Assembly (NCBI GenBank): GCA_031275035.1
Contig: JAISPH010000151.1
Location: 1-18,746, forward strand
Source of the DNA: Treponema sp.
Lineage (GTDB): Bacteria > Spirochaetota > Spirochaetia > Treponematales > Breznakiellaceae
Reading direction: 5' to 3'
Length of the DNA stretch: 18,746 nt
The position numbers and the translations under genes were made by a program. Under the pieces are notes generated by a model. It was not told the origin of the DNA and ran no database searches. It saw only the letters and a program-made list of their open reading frames with translations. The first letter of the stretch is position 1, and each line of letters starts with the position of its first letter. Of the stretch, positions 6,043-14,417 are shown in pieces.

Positions 6043-6948
6043 TTATGCATCCACCCCTAAAACAATCTTCAATACCCAGCCTATAGCAAAGGACAGGCCC
6101 GCAACTCCCAGACTGATCAGGGTCATCTCGATAAAACGGCGCTTGAAGTTCAGATCCTTGGCGGTAGCCAGATAATAATTAAAAATAAAAATGATAAAAA
6201 CCGCCGCCGCCATGGTTATCCCCAGGGCGATAAATTTACTGGACAGCAGCAGAAAGGGCAGAATAAGAAATATCACCGTGATGATATATGCCCCCCCGGT
6301 ATAGAGCGCCGACCTTGCGGCCCGGGGATTGTTCTCCGCTTTGGAGGAAAGGTAATCCGAGGCGGCCATGGAAAAGGCTGCGGAGATTCCCGTTACCAGC
6401 CCCGCCAGAGAAATAATGACGGTGGAACCCAGGGCCAGCGTAAAACCGGCAAGGGCGCCGGTCAGTTCTATCAGAGCGTCATTCAGCCCCAGCACAATGG
6501 AGCCGATATACTGAAGCATCTCCTCATCCAGCATGTCCAGCAGAGCTTTTTCGTGAGCGGCCTCTTCTATACTGATGGGTTTTACCTCGGGGAAATATTC
6601 AATAAGCTCCATGTAAATTTTTGAGGCGGTCCCTTCGTTTTTTTCCATCCGTTTAAGAGTAAAGGTCAGCCCCAGCAAGCGCGCCAGAAAAAGGGTAAAA
6701 AATACATAAAGACGCCTGGGTTGTACCTCAATGCCGGTTTTTGTCTTCCAGAAAGCGGCGTGCCGCCTCTCCGCTTCTCCCGCCCTGCGGAGCACCTCTG
6801 CATTGCGGGGATCTTTACAGAGCTTTGCCAGGCGTATATAAACATGGTGCTCGTTGATCTCACGGCATTGAATTTTCAGGGCGGTTTTCAGCAATATTTT
6901 ATCATTTATCATATTATTAAGCATAGCGGAGCCGAAACGTATAATCAA
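6043..6948 (-). CDS. Ferritin-like/VIT1 (CCC1) fusion, iron or manganese membrane transporter
   Basis: The protein has two parts. Residues 15-140 form a ferritin/rubrerythrin-like helical domain with metal-ligand patterns: REINEHH (E30, E33), EAERRH (E60, H63) and EEAAH (E129, H132). Residues 146-301 form a VIT1/CCC1 membrane domain with five hydrophobic segments, starting GSIVLGLNDALIELTGALAG, a family signature, and SMAASDYLSSKAE. Such fusions bind ferrous iron in the soluble domain and move it, or manganese, across the membrane to limit metal toxicity. The coordinate uses the TTG at 6948, preceded by GGCGG at a workable distance. ATG 6924 or ATG 6912 would keep the whole ferritin domain and are equally possible. 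The neighbours are pheT upstream (143 bases) and the MATE gene downstream (45 bases). Confidence 0.88.
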   Translation of the reverse strand: MIIRFGSAMLNNMINDKILLKTALKIQCREINEHHVYIRLAKLCKDPRNAEVLRRAGEAERRHAAFWKTKTGIEVQPRRLYVFFTLFLARLLGLTFTLKRMEKNEGTASKIYMELIEYFPEVKPISIEEAAHEKALLDMLDEEMLQYIGSIVLGLNDALIELTGALAGFTLALGSTVIISLAGLVTGISAAFSMAASDYLSSKAENNPRAARSALYTGGAYIITVIFLILPFLLLSSKFIALGITMAAAVFIIFIFNYYLATAKDLNFKRRFIEMTLISLGVAGLSFAIGWVLKIVLGVDA

Positions 6949-7091
6949 CCAATTCCGCCGCAGAACCGGGGCAAACGCAGACCGGAGGTTTGACGGAGTA
7001 TGGACCCCCGCCTTCCGATCAGGCGGAACATGGGCCCCTTCGGAAACCTGTTTTGTTCCATTGCTTCAGCCCGCAGCTGCCACAGGGAGGC

Positions 7092-8849
7092 TTATTCCAG
7101 CAGCGTATCCAGATCGATCTCCGCAGCAGTACAGGGCATGGCAACCCCCCAGCGTTCCAGCACCTCAGGATGAATTTCGCCAAAAACCCCCGCAGGCTTT
7201 CCCTTATAGATAATTGAAGCGGCCCGTCCGGGGATAAACCGGGGGTCCTCCGATTCCTCCACTTCATGCTCCCGGGCTATATAATAGAAAAGCGTCTGCA
7301 GCTGACCCGCAACGGTATTAAAATTGGCGTCCCTGTCGGCATTGAGAAAACCCGCATACTGCCTTGTTTTGGTCATATAGTTTTCCGAGGAATCCCGCCA
7401 GGCGGTCTTGCCAATTTCGAAGATACGGTGAGGATAGGCCGCATGACCCGATACGGATTCGCTCATCATAAGAGAGGCCAGTACCGAATCCCGGACATAT
7501 TCGTAGTTCTCCGTCATGGGGTTGGAAATTCGGATAATCCGGCTGCCGTCGCCCCGCATGTTTTCCACCAGATCCTTTCGGGATCCCAGGTAGTTGTAGA
7601 TCATTTCCTGATAATTCATGCCCACCAGAATCTCCTTGACCCGGCGGCTGAAATAGGTAATTGGCGTAAGCCGTCCCACGGTAAAATCCCGGGGCCGCTC
7701 GGGTTTGAAGGACGGCAGCGTGCGGCCTATCATCACATCCTCGGCCACATCCGCGGCATGGAGGAAATCGTTCCGGTACTCCGGCGGCCAGGCCCTTATG
7801 CCCTCAAGCTCGACGCTGTCCCCCCGCTCCGCCGCCCGGGCCTTCTCCGCCTTTACCCCCATCCTGGTCAGGGCGGCGATACAATCGCCGGCGCTGAGTT
7901 TTTCGCCCAGAAATTTCTCTATCCGGGCCAGGGAACAGAACACCGGTTCCTGGAAATAGTAGGGAGTAGTAACGCTGCGGCCAAAGGGAGTATCGTAATC
8001 ATACTCCACCTCCACAGGCTCTATGGTATAGCCCTGGTCCGCAAGGTCGCAGGCCATGATCGAAGCCGCCAAAGTTACCGAAGGCTGATCCGTTCCGGTA
8101 ATCTCCACAAAGAGATCCGTGTCCCCCACCTGGACCGCCCCAAGATCGGCGGAGTTGATAATAGGCGGATAGGACAGAATACTCCCCTGGCCGTCGGTAA
8201 GCAGGGGGTGTAACGGTTCATGCTCCTGGATAAAGGCGTATTCCCTGCCCTTGGGATGCTGCTTTAAAATTTCCCGGAGCGTCAAAGGAATATCCCATTG
8301 CAGGGGTACAAAGGAAACCGAGTCGGGATCGACCGCCTTGTAGTGAATGGGCCACCGGATAATAGCAATGCGGTAAAGGCCCATGGAAATGGTCCGCCGC
8401 TTCCGGCCAAAATTCCAGGCCAGCTTTTCCTGGGTCTGGATCATGTCCCGCAGGGAAGCGTCGGTAACCGCCCTGCCGGAAGCAATAAAGCCCGCAAGAT
8501 AGGGCCGCACCTTTTGAACCGTCCTTTCCGCCAATACCTTGTGGCCGGCTTTTTTAATGTCCCCCGGACGGGAAAAAAAGGAATACTCCGGCGCCCTGCC
8601 GCCGTTATGTATGCGTAGCTGCCTGGCGCAGCCTGCAGTACCCCACAGATCGGGACGGTTGGTATCGTTCAGCTCTATCTTGAGGGTTCGTTCCGCCGGG
8701 GGAAGGCTTTTATCCGAGTCCTCATCCAGCTCCGCCTTGGCGCAGGTCAGGGCCTCTTCAAAAATATCCCGGTCTTCCCAAGCCCGGCCCCGCCCGGCGG
8801 GATCGGCTAAGGTATAAAAGGCCTCTTCGTTAACTTCAATCTTGGGCAT
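7092..8849 (-). CDS. pheT: Phenylalanyl-tRNA synthetase beta chain, archaeal/spirochaetal short type
   Basis: The 585-aa product is far shorter than the roughly 800-aa beta chain of most bacteria and begins MPKIEVNEEAFYTLA, as in archaeal-type PheT. B3/B4 tRNA-binding/editing sequence includes the GLYRIAIIRWPIHYKAVD region. The B5 region shows FLGEKLSAGDCIAALTRMGV, and the catalytic-like core has RISNPMTENYEYVRDSVLAS and AYPHRIFEIGK. The chain pairs with PheS to charge tRNA-Phe in the cytoplasm; the beta chain binds tRNA and edits Tyr-tRNA-Phe. pheS is not next to it, so the two subunits are encoded apart, at least within this window. The ATG at 8849 has a weak ribosome binding site. The upstream neighbour is the divergent sugar operon. 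Confidence 0.95.
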   Translation of the reverse strand: MPKIEVNEEAFYTLADPAGRGRAWEDRDIFEEALTCAKAELDEDSDKSLPPAERTLKIELNDTNRPDLWGTAGCARQLRIHNGGRAPEYSFFSRPGDIKKAGHKVLAERTVQKVRPYLAGFIASGRAVTDASLRDMIQTQEKLAWNFGRKRRTISMGLYRIAIIRWPIHYKAVDPDSVSFVPLQWDIPLTLREILKQHPKGREYAFIQEHEPLHPLLTDGQGSILSYPPIINSADLGAVQVGDTDLFVEITGTDQPSVTLAASIMACDLADQGYTIEPVEVEYDYDTPFGRSVTTPYYFQEPVFCSLARIEKFLGEKLSAGDCIAALTRMGVKAEKARAAERGDSVELEGIRAWPPEYRNDFLHAADVAEDVMIGRTLPSFKPERPRDFTVGRLTPITYFSRRVKEILVGMNYQEMIYNYLGSRKDLVENMRGDGSRIIRISNPMTENYEYVRDSVLASLMMSESVSGHAAYPHRIFEIGKTAWRDSSENYMTKTRQYAGFLNADRDANFNTVAGQLQTLFYYIAREHEVEESEDPRFIPGRAASIIYKGKPAGVFGEIHPEVLERWGVAMPCTAAEIDLDTLLE

Positions 8850-8998
8850 GACTCAGCATACTATGGCATACATGGGGATTTCAATAGCCGGGGCATAAAC
8901 CGCCCGTCCCGCCAAAGCAGGCGCCCGAGGGACCGGGGAAATAATATCGAAAAAGAAAATATAACCCGGACAATCCCACACAATCTGCAAAATTTTCC

Positions 8999-9052
8999 TT
9001 GACAAACGGGAAAAATAGTGTATCATTATGATATGATATATCGAAAACGATA
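8999..9052 (+). promoter_or_regulatory. Promoter with overlapping operator-like palindromes for the sugar operon
   Basis: A consensus -35 TTGACA (8999-9004) is followed after 16 bases by TATCAT (9021-9026) as -10. Two palindromes overlap or follow the -10 box: TATCAT-T-ATGATA (9021-9033) and TATCG-AAAA-CGATA (9039-9052). The second would sit at about +6 to +19 of the transcript, an effective place for a repressor. The operon encodes a ROK-family regulator, the natural candidate to bind here. The promoter is read from the sequence; the binding partner is inferred. Confidence 0.65.
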
Positions 9053-9068
9053 ATACTAAGGATCTGTT

Positions 9069-10571
9069 GTGGTGGATGGAGGATACGTAATAGCCATTGA
9101 TCTCGGCGCCAGCGGATCAAAGATGGCCGCCGCCCGCCTGTCAGGCGGCGGTATTACTTTGGAAGACATTTATACCTTCCCTAACGTCCCGCTCCGCCTG
9201 GGGCCCGGCCTGTATTGGGATATTTTTGATCTGTATAAACATATCCTTCAGGGCCTTGCGCGGTTTGGTTCGAAATACGGAAAACCCAAAAGCATAGGCA
9301 TAGATACCTGGGGCGCCACCTATGGCTTTCTGGACGCCCGGGGCCGCCTCGCGGAGCCGGTTTTCCATTACCGCGATAAAAGGACCGCCGGGGTGCTTGA
9401 AAAGCTGTACGCCAGCCTGCCCAAGAAGGAAATTTTCGCTTTAACCGGCTGCCAGTGCGCCTCCAGCTATACCCTTGTACAGCTTTACGCTTCGGTCCTC
9501 CAGGAAGACGCCATCCTTTCCAGCGCAAAACAACTGGTGCTTCTGCCGGATTTGCTGGCGTATTTTTTGGGAGCCGATCTTTCCACCGAACGAACCATCG
9601 CGGGAACTACCGCTATGCTGGAGCCTTCCCAGCGGGATTGGTGCCGCACGCTGCTGGATACCCTGCATATACCGTCCGGTTTTTTACTTCCCCTCAGCGA
9701 CATCGGCATAATCAAGGGTACGCTGCGCGCCTCCGCCGCCGAGGAAACCGGCCTGGGGGCCGTCCCCATTGTGTCCGCCATAGGCCATGACAGCGCGGCA
9801 GCCGTCGCCGCCATTCCCTCCTTTGATGAAAATAGTTTGTACGTCAGCATCGGGACGAATATCAGCATGGGGATCTACCGCGCGGCTCCCGCCCTGGAAA
9901 TGGTCTTTTACGAGGGGGGATTCAAAAACACCGGCGGCGACGGCGGAAAAATCATCGTCTACCGCGATTTTCCCGCCGCATGGATGCTGAACCGCCTGCA
10001 CGCCGAATGGATAAAAACAGACGCGGCCCTCAGCTTCGACGATCTGGACGGCCTCGCCCTCCGGGCGGAGGGGGGGGCGCTTTTTAACATAGAGGATCCG
10101 CTGATCCAGGAGGCGGGGGAATCGATGTCCCGCACTATCGCCGGGCTCATCGAAAAAACAGGCCAGCCGGTTCCCGCTTCAAGGGAGGCATTTGCGGCAA
10201 GCGTTATGGAAAGCATAGCCCTGCGGGTCCGTCATTACGCGGACAGGCTGGCCCGGATACGGGAAAAGGATTTTGACAACATTTGGCTTATCAGCGGGGG
10301 AACCCGGTATACGGCCCTGGTATCCCTCATCGCAGACGCCTTGGGCAGGCCGGTGTACGCGGGACTTCCCTACGCAACCCTTACGGGGAACGCCGTATCC
10401 CAGTTTTACGCCCTGGGAGCATTGGACAGGAACCGCTACCGGGATGCCGGCAATGCCGTCGGCATTGCCGACGCTTCCCGGTTTACGGAAACCGGTCCCG
10501 GCGTACCGGAGAAGCGGCGGAACTGGCCCGAATGGGCGGAATGGGCCGCGGAAAAAGGAATATTGCCATAA
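9069..10571 (+). CDS. FGGY-family carbohydrate kinase, rhamnulokinase-like
   Basis: The 500-aa product matches rhamnulokinase in length and motifs. IAIDLGASGSK (residues 8-18) is the phosphate loop with the GAS typical of RhaB. GIDTWGATYG (77-86) and HYRDKRT (100-106) are sugar-site motifs, and IGHDSAAAV (238-246) holds the catalytic Asp241. LISGGTRY near the C-terminus binds adenine. The expected reaction is phosphorylation of L-rhamnulose or a related ketose at C1 with ATP. The start is GTG 9069, with AAGGA (9058-9062) six bases upstream; a second GTG follows at once. It is the first gene of the operon, and the next gene encodes an aldolase of the type that cleaves ketose-1-phosphates, which supports the assignment. 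L-fuculose or another deoxy-ketose is also possible. Confidence 0.85.
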   Translation: MVDGGYVIAIDLGASGSKMAAARLSGGGITLEDIYTFPNVPLRLGPGLYWDIFDLYKHILQGLARFGSKYGKPKSIGIDTWGATYGFLDARGRLAEPVFHYRDKRTAGVLEKLYASLPKKEIFALTGCQCASSYTLVQLYASVLQEDAILSSAKQLVLLPDLLAYFLGADLSTERTIAGTTAMLEPSQRDWCRTLLDTLHIPSGFLLPLSDIGIIKGTLRASAAEETGLGAVPIVSAIGHDSAAAVAAIPSFDENSLYVSIGTNISMGIYRAAPALEMVFYEGGFKNTGGDGGKIIVYRDFPAAWMLNRLHAEWIKTDAALSFDDLDGLALRAEGGALFNIEDPLIQEAGESMSRTIAGLIEKTGQPVPASREAFAASVMESIALRVRHYADRLARIREKDFDNIWLISGGTRYTALVSLIADALGRPVYAGLPYATLTGNAVSQFYALGALDRNRYRDAGNAVGIADASRFTETGPGVPEKRRNWPEWAEWAAEKGILP

Positions 10572-10595
10572 AGGAACACCACATGGAGGTAACAC

Positions 10596-11213
10596 ATGGA
10601 TATTCAGATAATTAAAGACATTTTGACGGTCTGCAAACGGCTCGATCAAAAGGGGCTGGTCAATGCCTATGAAGGAAATATATCGGTCCGTAAGGACGGG
10701 TTGATATACATTACTCCGGCCGGTAAAAACAAAGCGTTTCTTGACGAAGAGATGATCTGCGTATTGGAAGAAAAAACCCTTAAGCAGATCGGCGGAAAGT
10801 TTCCGCCTTCCTCGGAAGTCCCGCTTCATGTTAATGCCTTTCAAACCCGGGCGGATATCGGCGCCGTAATACACGCCCATCCGCCCTACCTTACCGCTTT
10901 TGCCCTGGATCACCGGCCGGTGGAAACCAAGGCCTATCCTGAGATGATGGGTAATTTCAAGAAAATCCCGGTTGCGCCCTACGGCAGGCCGGGGACGCCG
11001 GATATTTTTGAGCCGGCCCGGGAGCTCATCAAAAAATATGACGGCGTCCTTTTGTCAAATCACGGGGTGCTGGTGGTCGGCAAGGACGTGTACAGCGCGA
11101 TGAACAAGGCCGAAGCCATGGAAGCCATTGCGCGGGTCCTGTCCCTGGCGGAACAAATCGGCAAGCCGGTGGATCTGCCCGGCGATGAATGCGCCTTCTT
11201 CTTGGCTAAATAG
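10596..11213 (+). CDS. Class II aldolase/adducin-family, L-fuculose-phosphate-aldolase-like
   Basis: The 205-aa product has the FucA/AraD fold signature: GNIS (27-30), PSSE (71-74), IHAHPPY (92-98) and SNHGVLVVG (154-162). The putative zinc ligands His93, His95 and His156 and the catalytic Glu74 sit one position from those of E. coli FucA. Enzymes of this type cleave L-fuculose-1-P or related ketose-1-phosphates to dihydroxyacetone phosphate and an aldehyde such as L-lactaldehyde. E. coli FucA is slightly longer (215 aa). A strong GGAGG (10585-10589) lies six bases before the ATG. It follows the kinase by 24 bases, so it probably cleaves the phosphate made by that kinase. Substrate preference within the family cannot be read from sequence. 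Confidence 0.9.
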   Translation: MDIQIIKDILTVCKRLDQKGLVNAYEGNISVRKDGLIYITPAGKNKAFLDEEMICVLEEKTLKQIGGKFPPSSEVPLHVNAFQTRADIGAVIHAHPPYLTAFALDHRPVETKAYPEMMGNFKKIPVAPYGRPGTPDIFEPARELIKKYDGVLLSNHGVLVVGKDVYSAMNKAEAMEAIARVLSLAEQIGKPVDLPGDECAFFLAK

Positions 11214-11258
11214 CGGAAGACGGCATTATCAGCATTATTAGTAGAAAACCGGAGACAA

Positions 11259-11277
11259 AACAAACAGTTTGTTTGTT
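11259..11277. promoter_or_regulatory. Small palindrome before the binding-protein gene
   Basis: AACAAAC (11259-11265) and GTTTGTT (11271-11277) form a 7-bp inverted repeat with a 5-base centre, 25 bases before the start of the solute-binding gene. It could be a second operator or a weak RNA hairpin. It does not match the palindromes at 9021-9052. Confidence 0.35.
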
Positions 11278-11301
11278 AAATATCATTTTTGGAGGATGGG
11301 T

Positions 11302-12612
11302 ATGAAGTTACAAAAAATTGGCATTGTCCTGTTAACCATCGTACTGATCATCGGAGCGGCGGGCTGCGGTAAAGTGGATCAGGCTCAAAGCGCTTCGCCG
11401 GGTACGCAGACAGAGGTCAAAATCCTGACATGGACGCCGATTCCGCGGACCATGGAGAAGATGATCGCCGCCTTCGAGGCAAAAAACCCCGGCATCAAGG
11501 TTACGTTCAATAATATGAACTATAACCCGCAATACCTCGCGGCGCTTTCGGCGGGAGCCGGCTCAAACAGCCTGCCCGATATTATCGCCCTTCAGCCGGG
11601 AGCCCTGACCCAGCAGTACCGGAACTACCTGATCGATCTTTCCCCCTATATGACCCAGTCCTGGGGAAACGGGTGGAAGGACAAATTTTACAAGATTGAC
11701 GCGGATCAGATGCAGTTGGGCAACCCCGGCGGCGATAACTCCGTGTACATAGTACCCTGCGAATCCCAAATTATCGATATATGGTACAACAAGAGCCTCT
11801 TTGAAGAGCTGGGCATAGGCGTACCCTCCACCTGGGCCGAATTAAAGGCCGCTTCCAAGGCCCTATCCGGCAAGGGCTACGCGCCTCTATACTTCGGCGG
11901 CGCAGACGGCTGGCAAAAAACCAACATATTCCTGATGCTCTCCGAACAGATCGCCCCCGGTGAAGTCTACACCGCCCAGGAGGGCAAGAGCAAATGGACA
12001 AGCGCCGGATTGACCAAAACCATGGAAGCATGGAAAGACTTTTACGCCAATGTGGCGCAGGTCGGTGCCCTGTCCAACCTTGCCTATCCCGACGGCGTGG
12101 GACAGTTTGTCGCGGGCCGGGTCGGCATGATGGCCCTAGGCTCATGGTGGCCCCAGGAATTCACCGCCCCCGATGTACCCCCCAACGTTAAGAACTGGGT
12201 CTTTGATCACTTCTTCCTTCCCGCCTATACTCCGGGCGGACAGGCAAGCCCGCCCATAGGCGGCATGGACTTTGGTTTCGGCATCACCAAAAATTCGAAG
12301 AACCCGGAAGCCGCGTGGCGCGTACTTGAATCTTTTACCGCCGGCGAAGGCATTCAGGCTTCGATTGATGATCTTAACAATCTGCCGGCCGTTAAAGGCA
12401 TAGCCCCGCAGGCGGCGAATATTCCGCAGAGCATTAAGGATCAGATCGGCCAATACAACGCGGTGCTCGATCAGGCGCGCAATCAGCGCTTCAGCAATCC
12501 CGAGGTTGAAACGGCGCTGCAGAATGCCATGGACGGCGTTGCCACAGGGCAGCTTACTCCCCAGGGCGCCCTCCAGCAGATTCAGACGGTTCAGGATAAG
12601 GTGAACGGATAA
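11302..12612 (+). CDS. ABC sugar transporter solute-binding lipoprotein (CUT1, family 1)
   Basis: The start is ATG 11302, with GGAGG (11291-11295) six bases upstream; the frame is open to 11269, but a start there would spoil the signal peptide. Residues 1-22 are a lipoprotein signal, MKLQKIGIVLLTIVLIIG, with the AAGC lipobox at Cys22. The mature part has the family 1 pattern: VKILTWTPIPRTMEKMIAAF, then FEAKNPGIKVTF, LPDIIALQPGAL, IWYNKSLFEELGI, PSTWAELKAA and FVAGRVGMMALGSW. The 436-residue length is usual. It is anchored outside the cytoplasmic membrane and hands a sugar or oligosaccharide to the two permeases encoded next. A strong hairpin follows the stop codon. Confidence 0.93.
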   Translation: MKLQKIGIVLLTIVLIIGAAGCGKVDQAQSASPGTQTEVKILTWTPIPRTMEKMIAAFEAKNPGIKVTFNNMNYNPQYLAALSAGAGSNSLPDIIALQPGALTQQYRNYLIDLSPYMTQSWGNGWKDKFYKIDADQMQLGNPGGDNSVYIVPCESQIIDIWYNKSLFEELGIGVPSTWAELKAASKALSGKGYAPLYFGGADGWQKTNIFLMLSEQIAPGEVYTAQEGKSKWTSAGLTKTMEAWKDFYANVAQVGALSNLAYPDGVGQFVAGRVGMMALGSWWPQEFTAPDVPPNVKNWVFDHFFLPAYTPGGQASPPIGGMDFGFGITKNSKNPEAAWRVLESFTAGEGIQASIDDLNNLPAVKGIAPQAANIPQSIKDQIGQYNAVLDQARNQRFSNPEVETALQNAMDGVATGQLTPQGALQQIQTVQDKVNG

Positions 12613-12620
12613 CACGGCAG

Positions 12621-12650
12621 GGGTGAAGCGGGCGTTTTTCCGCTTCACCC
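12621..12650 (+). promoter_or_regulatory. Intergenic RNA hairpin after the binding-protein gene
   Basis: GGGTGAAGCGG (12621-12631) pairs perfectly with CCGCTTCACCC (12640-12650) around GCGTTTTT. No T-run follows, so it is not a typical terminator. Hairpins between binding-protein and permease genes often protect the 3' end of the upstream message, giving more binding protein than permease; I infer that role here. Confidence 0.7.
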
Positions 12651-12688
12651 TCCACGCCGCCCTTCCGTAATTCCGCAAGAGGAGAAAC

Positions 12689-13582
12689 ATGATTAAGAAG
12701 ATTCTGGGATCGGGGTACCTGTTTTTAGTCCCCGCATTCGTTTTTTTTCTTTGTTTTATTTTATATCCCATCGTTTTTGTCATTACCGGCAGCCTGTTTA
12801 GCTGGTCAACTTTGTCGGAGATGAAATTTATAGGTTTTAAGAATTATCTGGAAATTATAGCCGACCGCGTATTTTGGATAACTATGCGCAATACGGTCCT
12901 GTGGTTTTTTATTACTATTTTTACTCAGGCGACGATAGGCTTTTTCCTTGCGTACATCATTGAAGAAAAATTGATAAATGGCAAGCTTTTTTTTCGGACC
13001 CTCTTTTTTATTCCCGTGGTTACTTCCGTTGTCGTTATCGCCATTATCTGGTCCAATCTGTATTCCCCCTACAACGGACCAATCGGCAATTTTTTATCCA
13101 AGATCGGAATTCCGGGGCCCTTCAATTTTTTGGGCAATGTGCACACGGTTATTTTTGCGCTTATCGCGGTAAATATCTTTGAGTGGACCGGATGGTCGAT
13201 GGCTATGTATATTGCGGGATTGTCCGAAATATCGATTGAGATGAAGGAGGCGGCGCTTATTGACGGCGTTACGGGGTTTTCCCTCATCCGGTACATATAC
13301 TTTCCCGTGCTGTCCCATGTGCATAAATCGCTTATCATGCTCGGCGTTATTGGATCCCTTCAAACCTTTGCCCTTATTTACAACATGACCTCGGGGGGGC
13401 CCAATTCCGCGAGTGAGATGCCCGGCACCTATATTTTCCGCACGGGTTTTACCATGCAGCGCATGGGATACGCCTCCGCCATTTCCACCCTGGTTCTGTT
13501 CTTTACGCTGATTATAACCGTATTTCAAATGGTTGTGCTCAAGTCGGGCAACCTATCGATTACAGGAGGGGCGGACACATGA
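12689..13582 (+). CDS. ABC sugar permease, MalF/UgpA type
   Basis: The 297-aa product has six hydrophobic segments, beginning YLFLVPAFVFFLCFILYPIV. The ATPase-contact EAA loop is clear at about 187-206: KEAALIDGVTGFSLIRYIYF, followed by PVL. AGGAG lies four to five bases before ATG 12689. It forms the membrane channel together with the next gene product. No ATPase is encoded in the operon, so a shared MsmK/UgpC-type ATPase from elsewhere must energise it. Its TGA overlaps the ATG of the next gene, which implies translational coupling. Confidence 0.94.
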   Translation: MIKKILGSGYLFLVPAFVFFLCFILYPIVFVITGSLFSWSTLSEMKFIGFKNYLEIIADRVFWITMRNTVLWFFITIFTQATIGFFLAYIIEEKLINGKLFFRTLFFIPVVTSVVVIAIIWSNLYSPYNGPIGNFLSKIGIPGPFNFLGNVHTVIFALIAVNIFEWTGWSMAMYIAGLSEISIEMKEAALIDGVTGFSLIRYIYFPVLSHVHKSLIMLGVIGSLQTFALIYNMTSGGPNSASEMPGTYIFRTGFTMQRMGYASAISTLVLFFTLIITVFQMVVLKSGNLSITGGADT

Positions 13583-14409
13583 ACTACCTGCATTCAAAAC
13601 GGCGGCAACGGCCCTGGATACTGCTGCTTGCGGTGATAGGATACGTCTGGATGATCCCCCTCATCTATATGATAAGCATGTCTTTTAGAACGGCGGAAAA
13701 CGCCTTTGATCCGCAGCTTTTTACCCTGCCGATGACCCTGCACAATTACAAGGTGGTCATTTCGGAAAACCCCCTGCATGTGCATTTTTTTATCAGTCTG
13801 GCCATCAGTATATGCAGCGTGGCCATTGTTACCCTGGGCGCCGCCATGGCGGCCTTTGGCTTTACCCGGAAGGACGTTAAATTCAAGAAATCCCTGTACG
13901 GGGTCCTGCTTTCCACCCTTATGGTGCCGATCAGCGCCCTGGTTATTCCCCTGACGCGGCTGAATGCGTCAATGGGCTGGCTCAACAAAATTCAGGGCCT
14001 TATTTTCCCCTATTCGGCCTTGGGCATTCCCTTTGCGCTGGTTATTTTGAAGGGGTTTATGGACGCCTTTCCCCGGGACCTGGAAGATGCGGCGACCATT
14101 GACGGCTGCGGAAACTGGCGGCTGTTTTTTCAGATTGTTTTTCCCATGCTGAGGCCCGGCGTTATTGTCGTGGTAATCTGGGAATTCATGACCTGCTGGA
14201 ATGAATTTTTCCTCGCCCTCGTTACCATGTCCGAACAGATGATGAAGCCGCTCCCGCTTATACCCATGCAGTATTCGGGGATGTATTTCAGCCAGCCGAA
14301 TGCGCTGTTCGCCATCCTGGTCCTTGTTTCAATTCCGATGATCCTGTTTTATGTTTTCATGTCAAGAAAATTTATGCAGGGCCTAATGAGCGGCGCGGTC
14401 AAGGGCTGA
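13579..14409 (+). CDS. ABC sugar permease, MalG/UgpE type
   Basis: The 276-aa product pairs with the preceding permease; its ATG overlaps that gene's TGA, and AGGAGG (13564-13569) lies nine bases upstream. It opens with a single helix and SMSFRTAENAF, as MalG-type permeases do. The EAA loop reads LEDAATIDGCGNWRLFFQIV followed by FPML, and the CWNEFFLALV motif is typical of the family. Six membrane segments are predicted. It is the second half of the CUT1 importer. Confidence 0.94.
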   Translation: MNYLHSKRRQRPWILLLAVIGYVWMIPLIYMISMSFRTAENAFDPQLFTLPMTLHNYKVVISENPLHVHFFISLAISICSVAIVTLGAAMAAFGFTRKDVKFKKSLYGVLLSTLMVPISALVIPLTRLNASMGWLNKIQGLIFPYSALGIPFALVILKGFMDAFPRDLEDAATIDGCGNWRLFFQIVFPMLRPGVIVVVIWEFMTCWNEFFLALVTMSEQMMKPLPLIPMQYSGMYFSQPNALFAILVLVSIPMILFYVFMSRKFMQGLMSGAVKG

Positions 14410-14417
14410 CTTGTCTC

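Noticed and set aside
7008..7026. 6-bp inverted repeat (CCGCCT/AGGCGG) after pheT as terminator
   Set aside because: Short stem without a following T-run on either strand.
7266..8213. Long plus-strand open frame (315 codons) opposite pheT
   Set aside because: It is antisense to a well-supported gene, is rich in Arg, Pro, His and Gly, and has no family motif or ribosome binding site; a GC-rich shadow frame.
8858..8884. Possible minus-strand promoter for pheT (TTGAAA, then TAGTAT after 15 bases)
   Set aside because: Spacing is short and the transcript would start almost at the ATG; too weak to list.
10179..10913. Minus-strand frame of 244 codons opposite the kinase and aldolase
   Set aside because: It covers the ends of two real genes on the other strand and shows no motif; shadow frame.
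11269..11301. Upstream TTG start for the solute-binding protein
   Set aside because: It would add MFVKYHFWRMG before the signal peptide; ATG 11302 has a well-placed GGAGG and gives a normal lipoprotein signal.
12142..12783. Minus-strand frame of 213 codons across the binding-protein/permease boundary
   Set aside because: Antisense to two clear transporter genes and without recognisable features.
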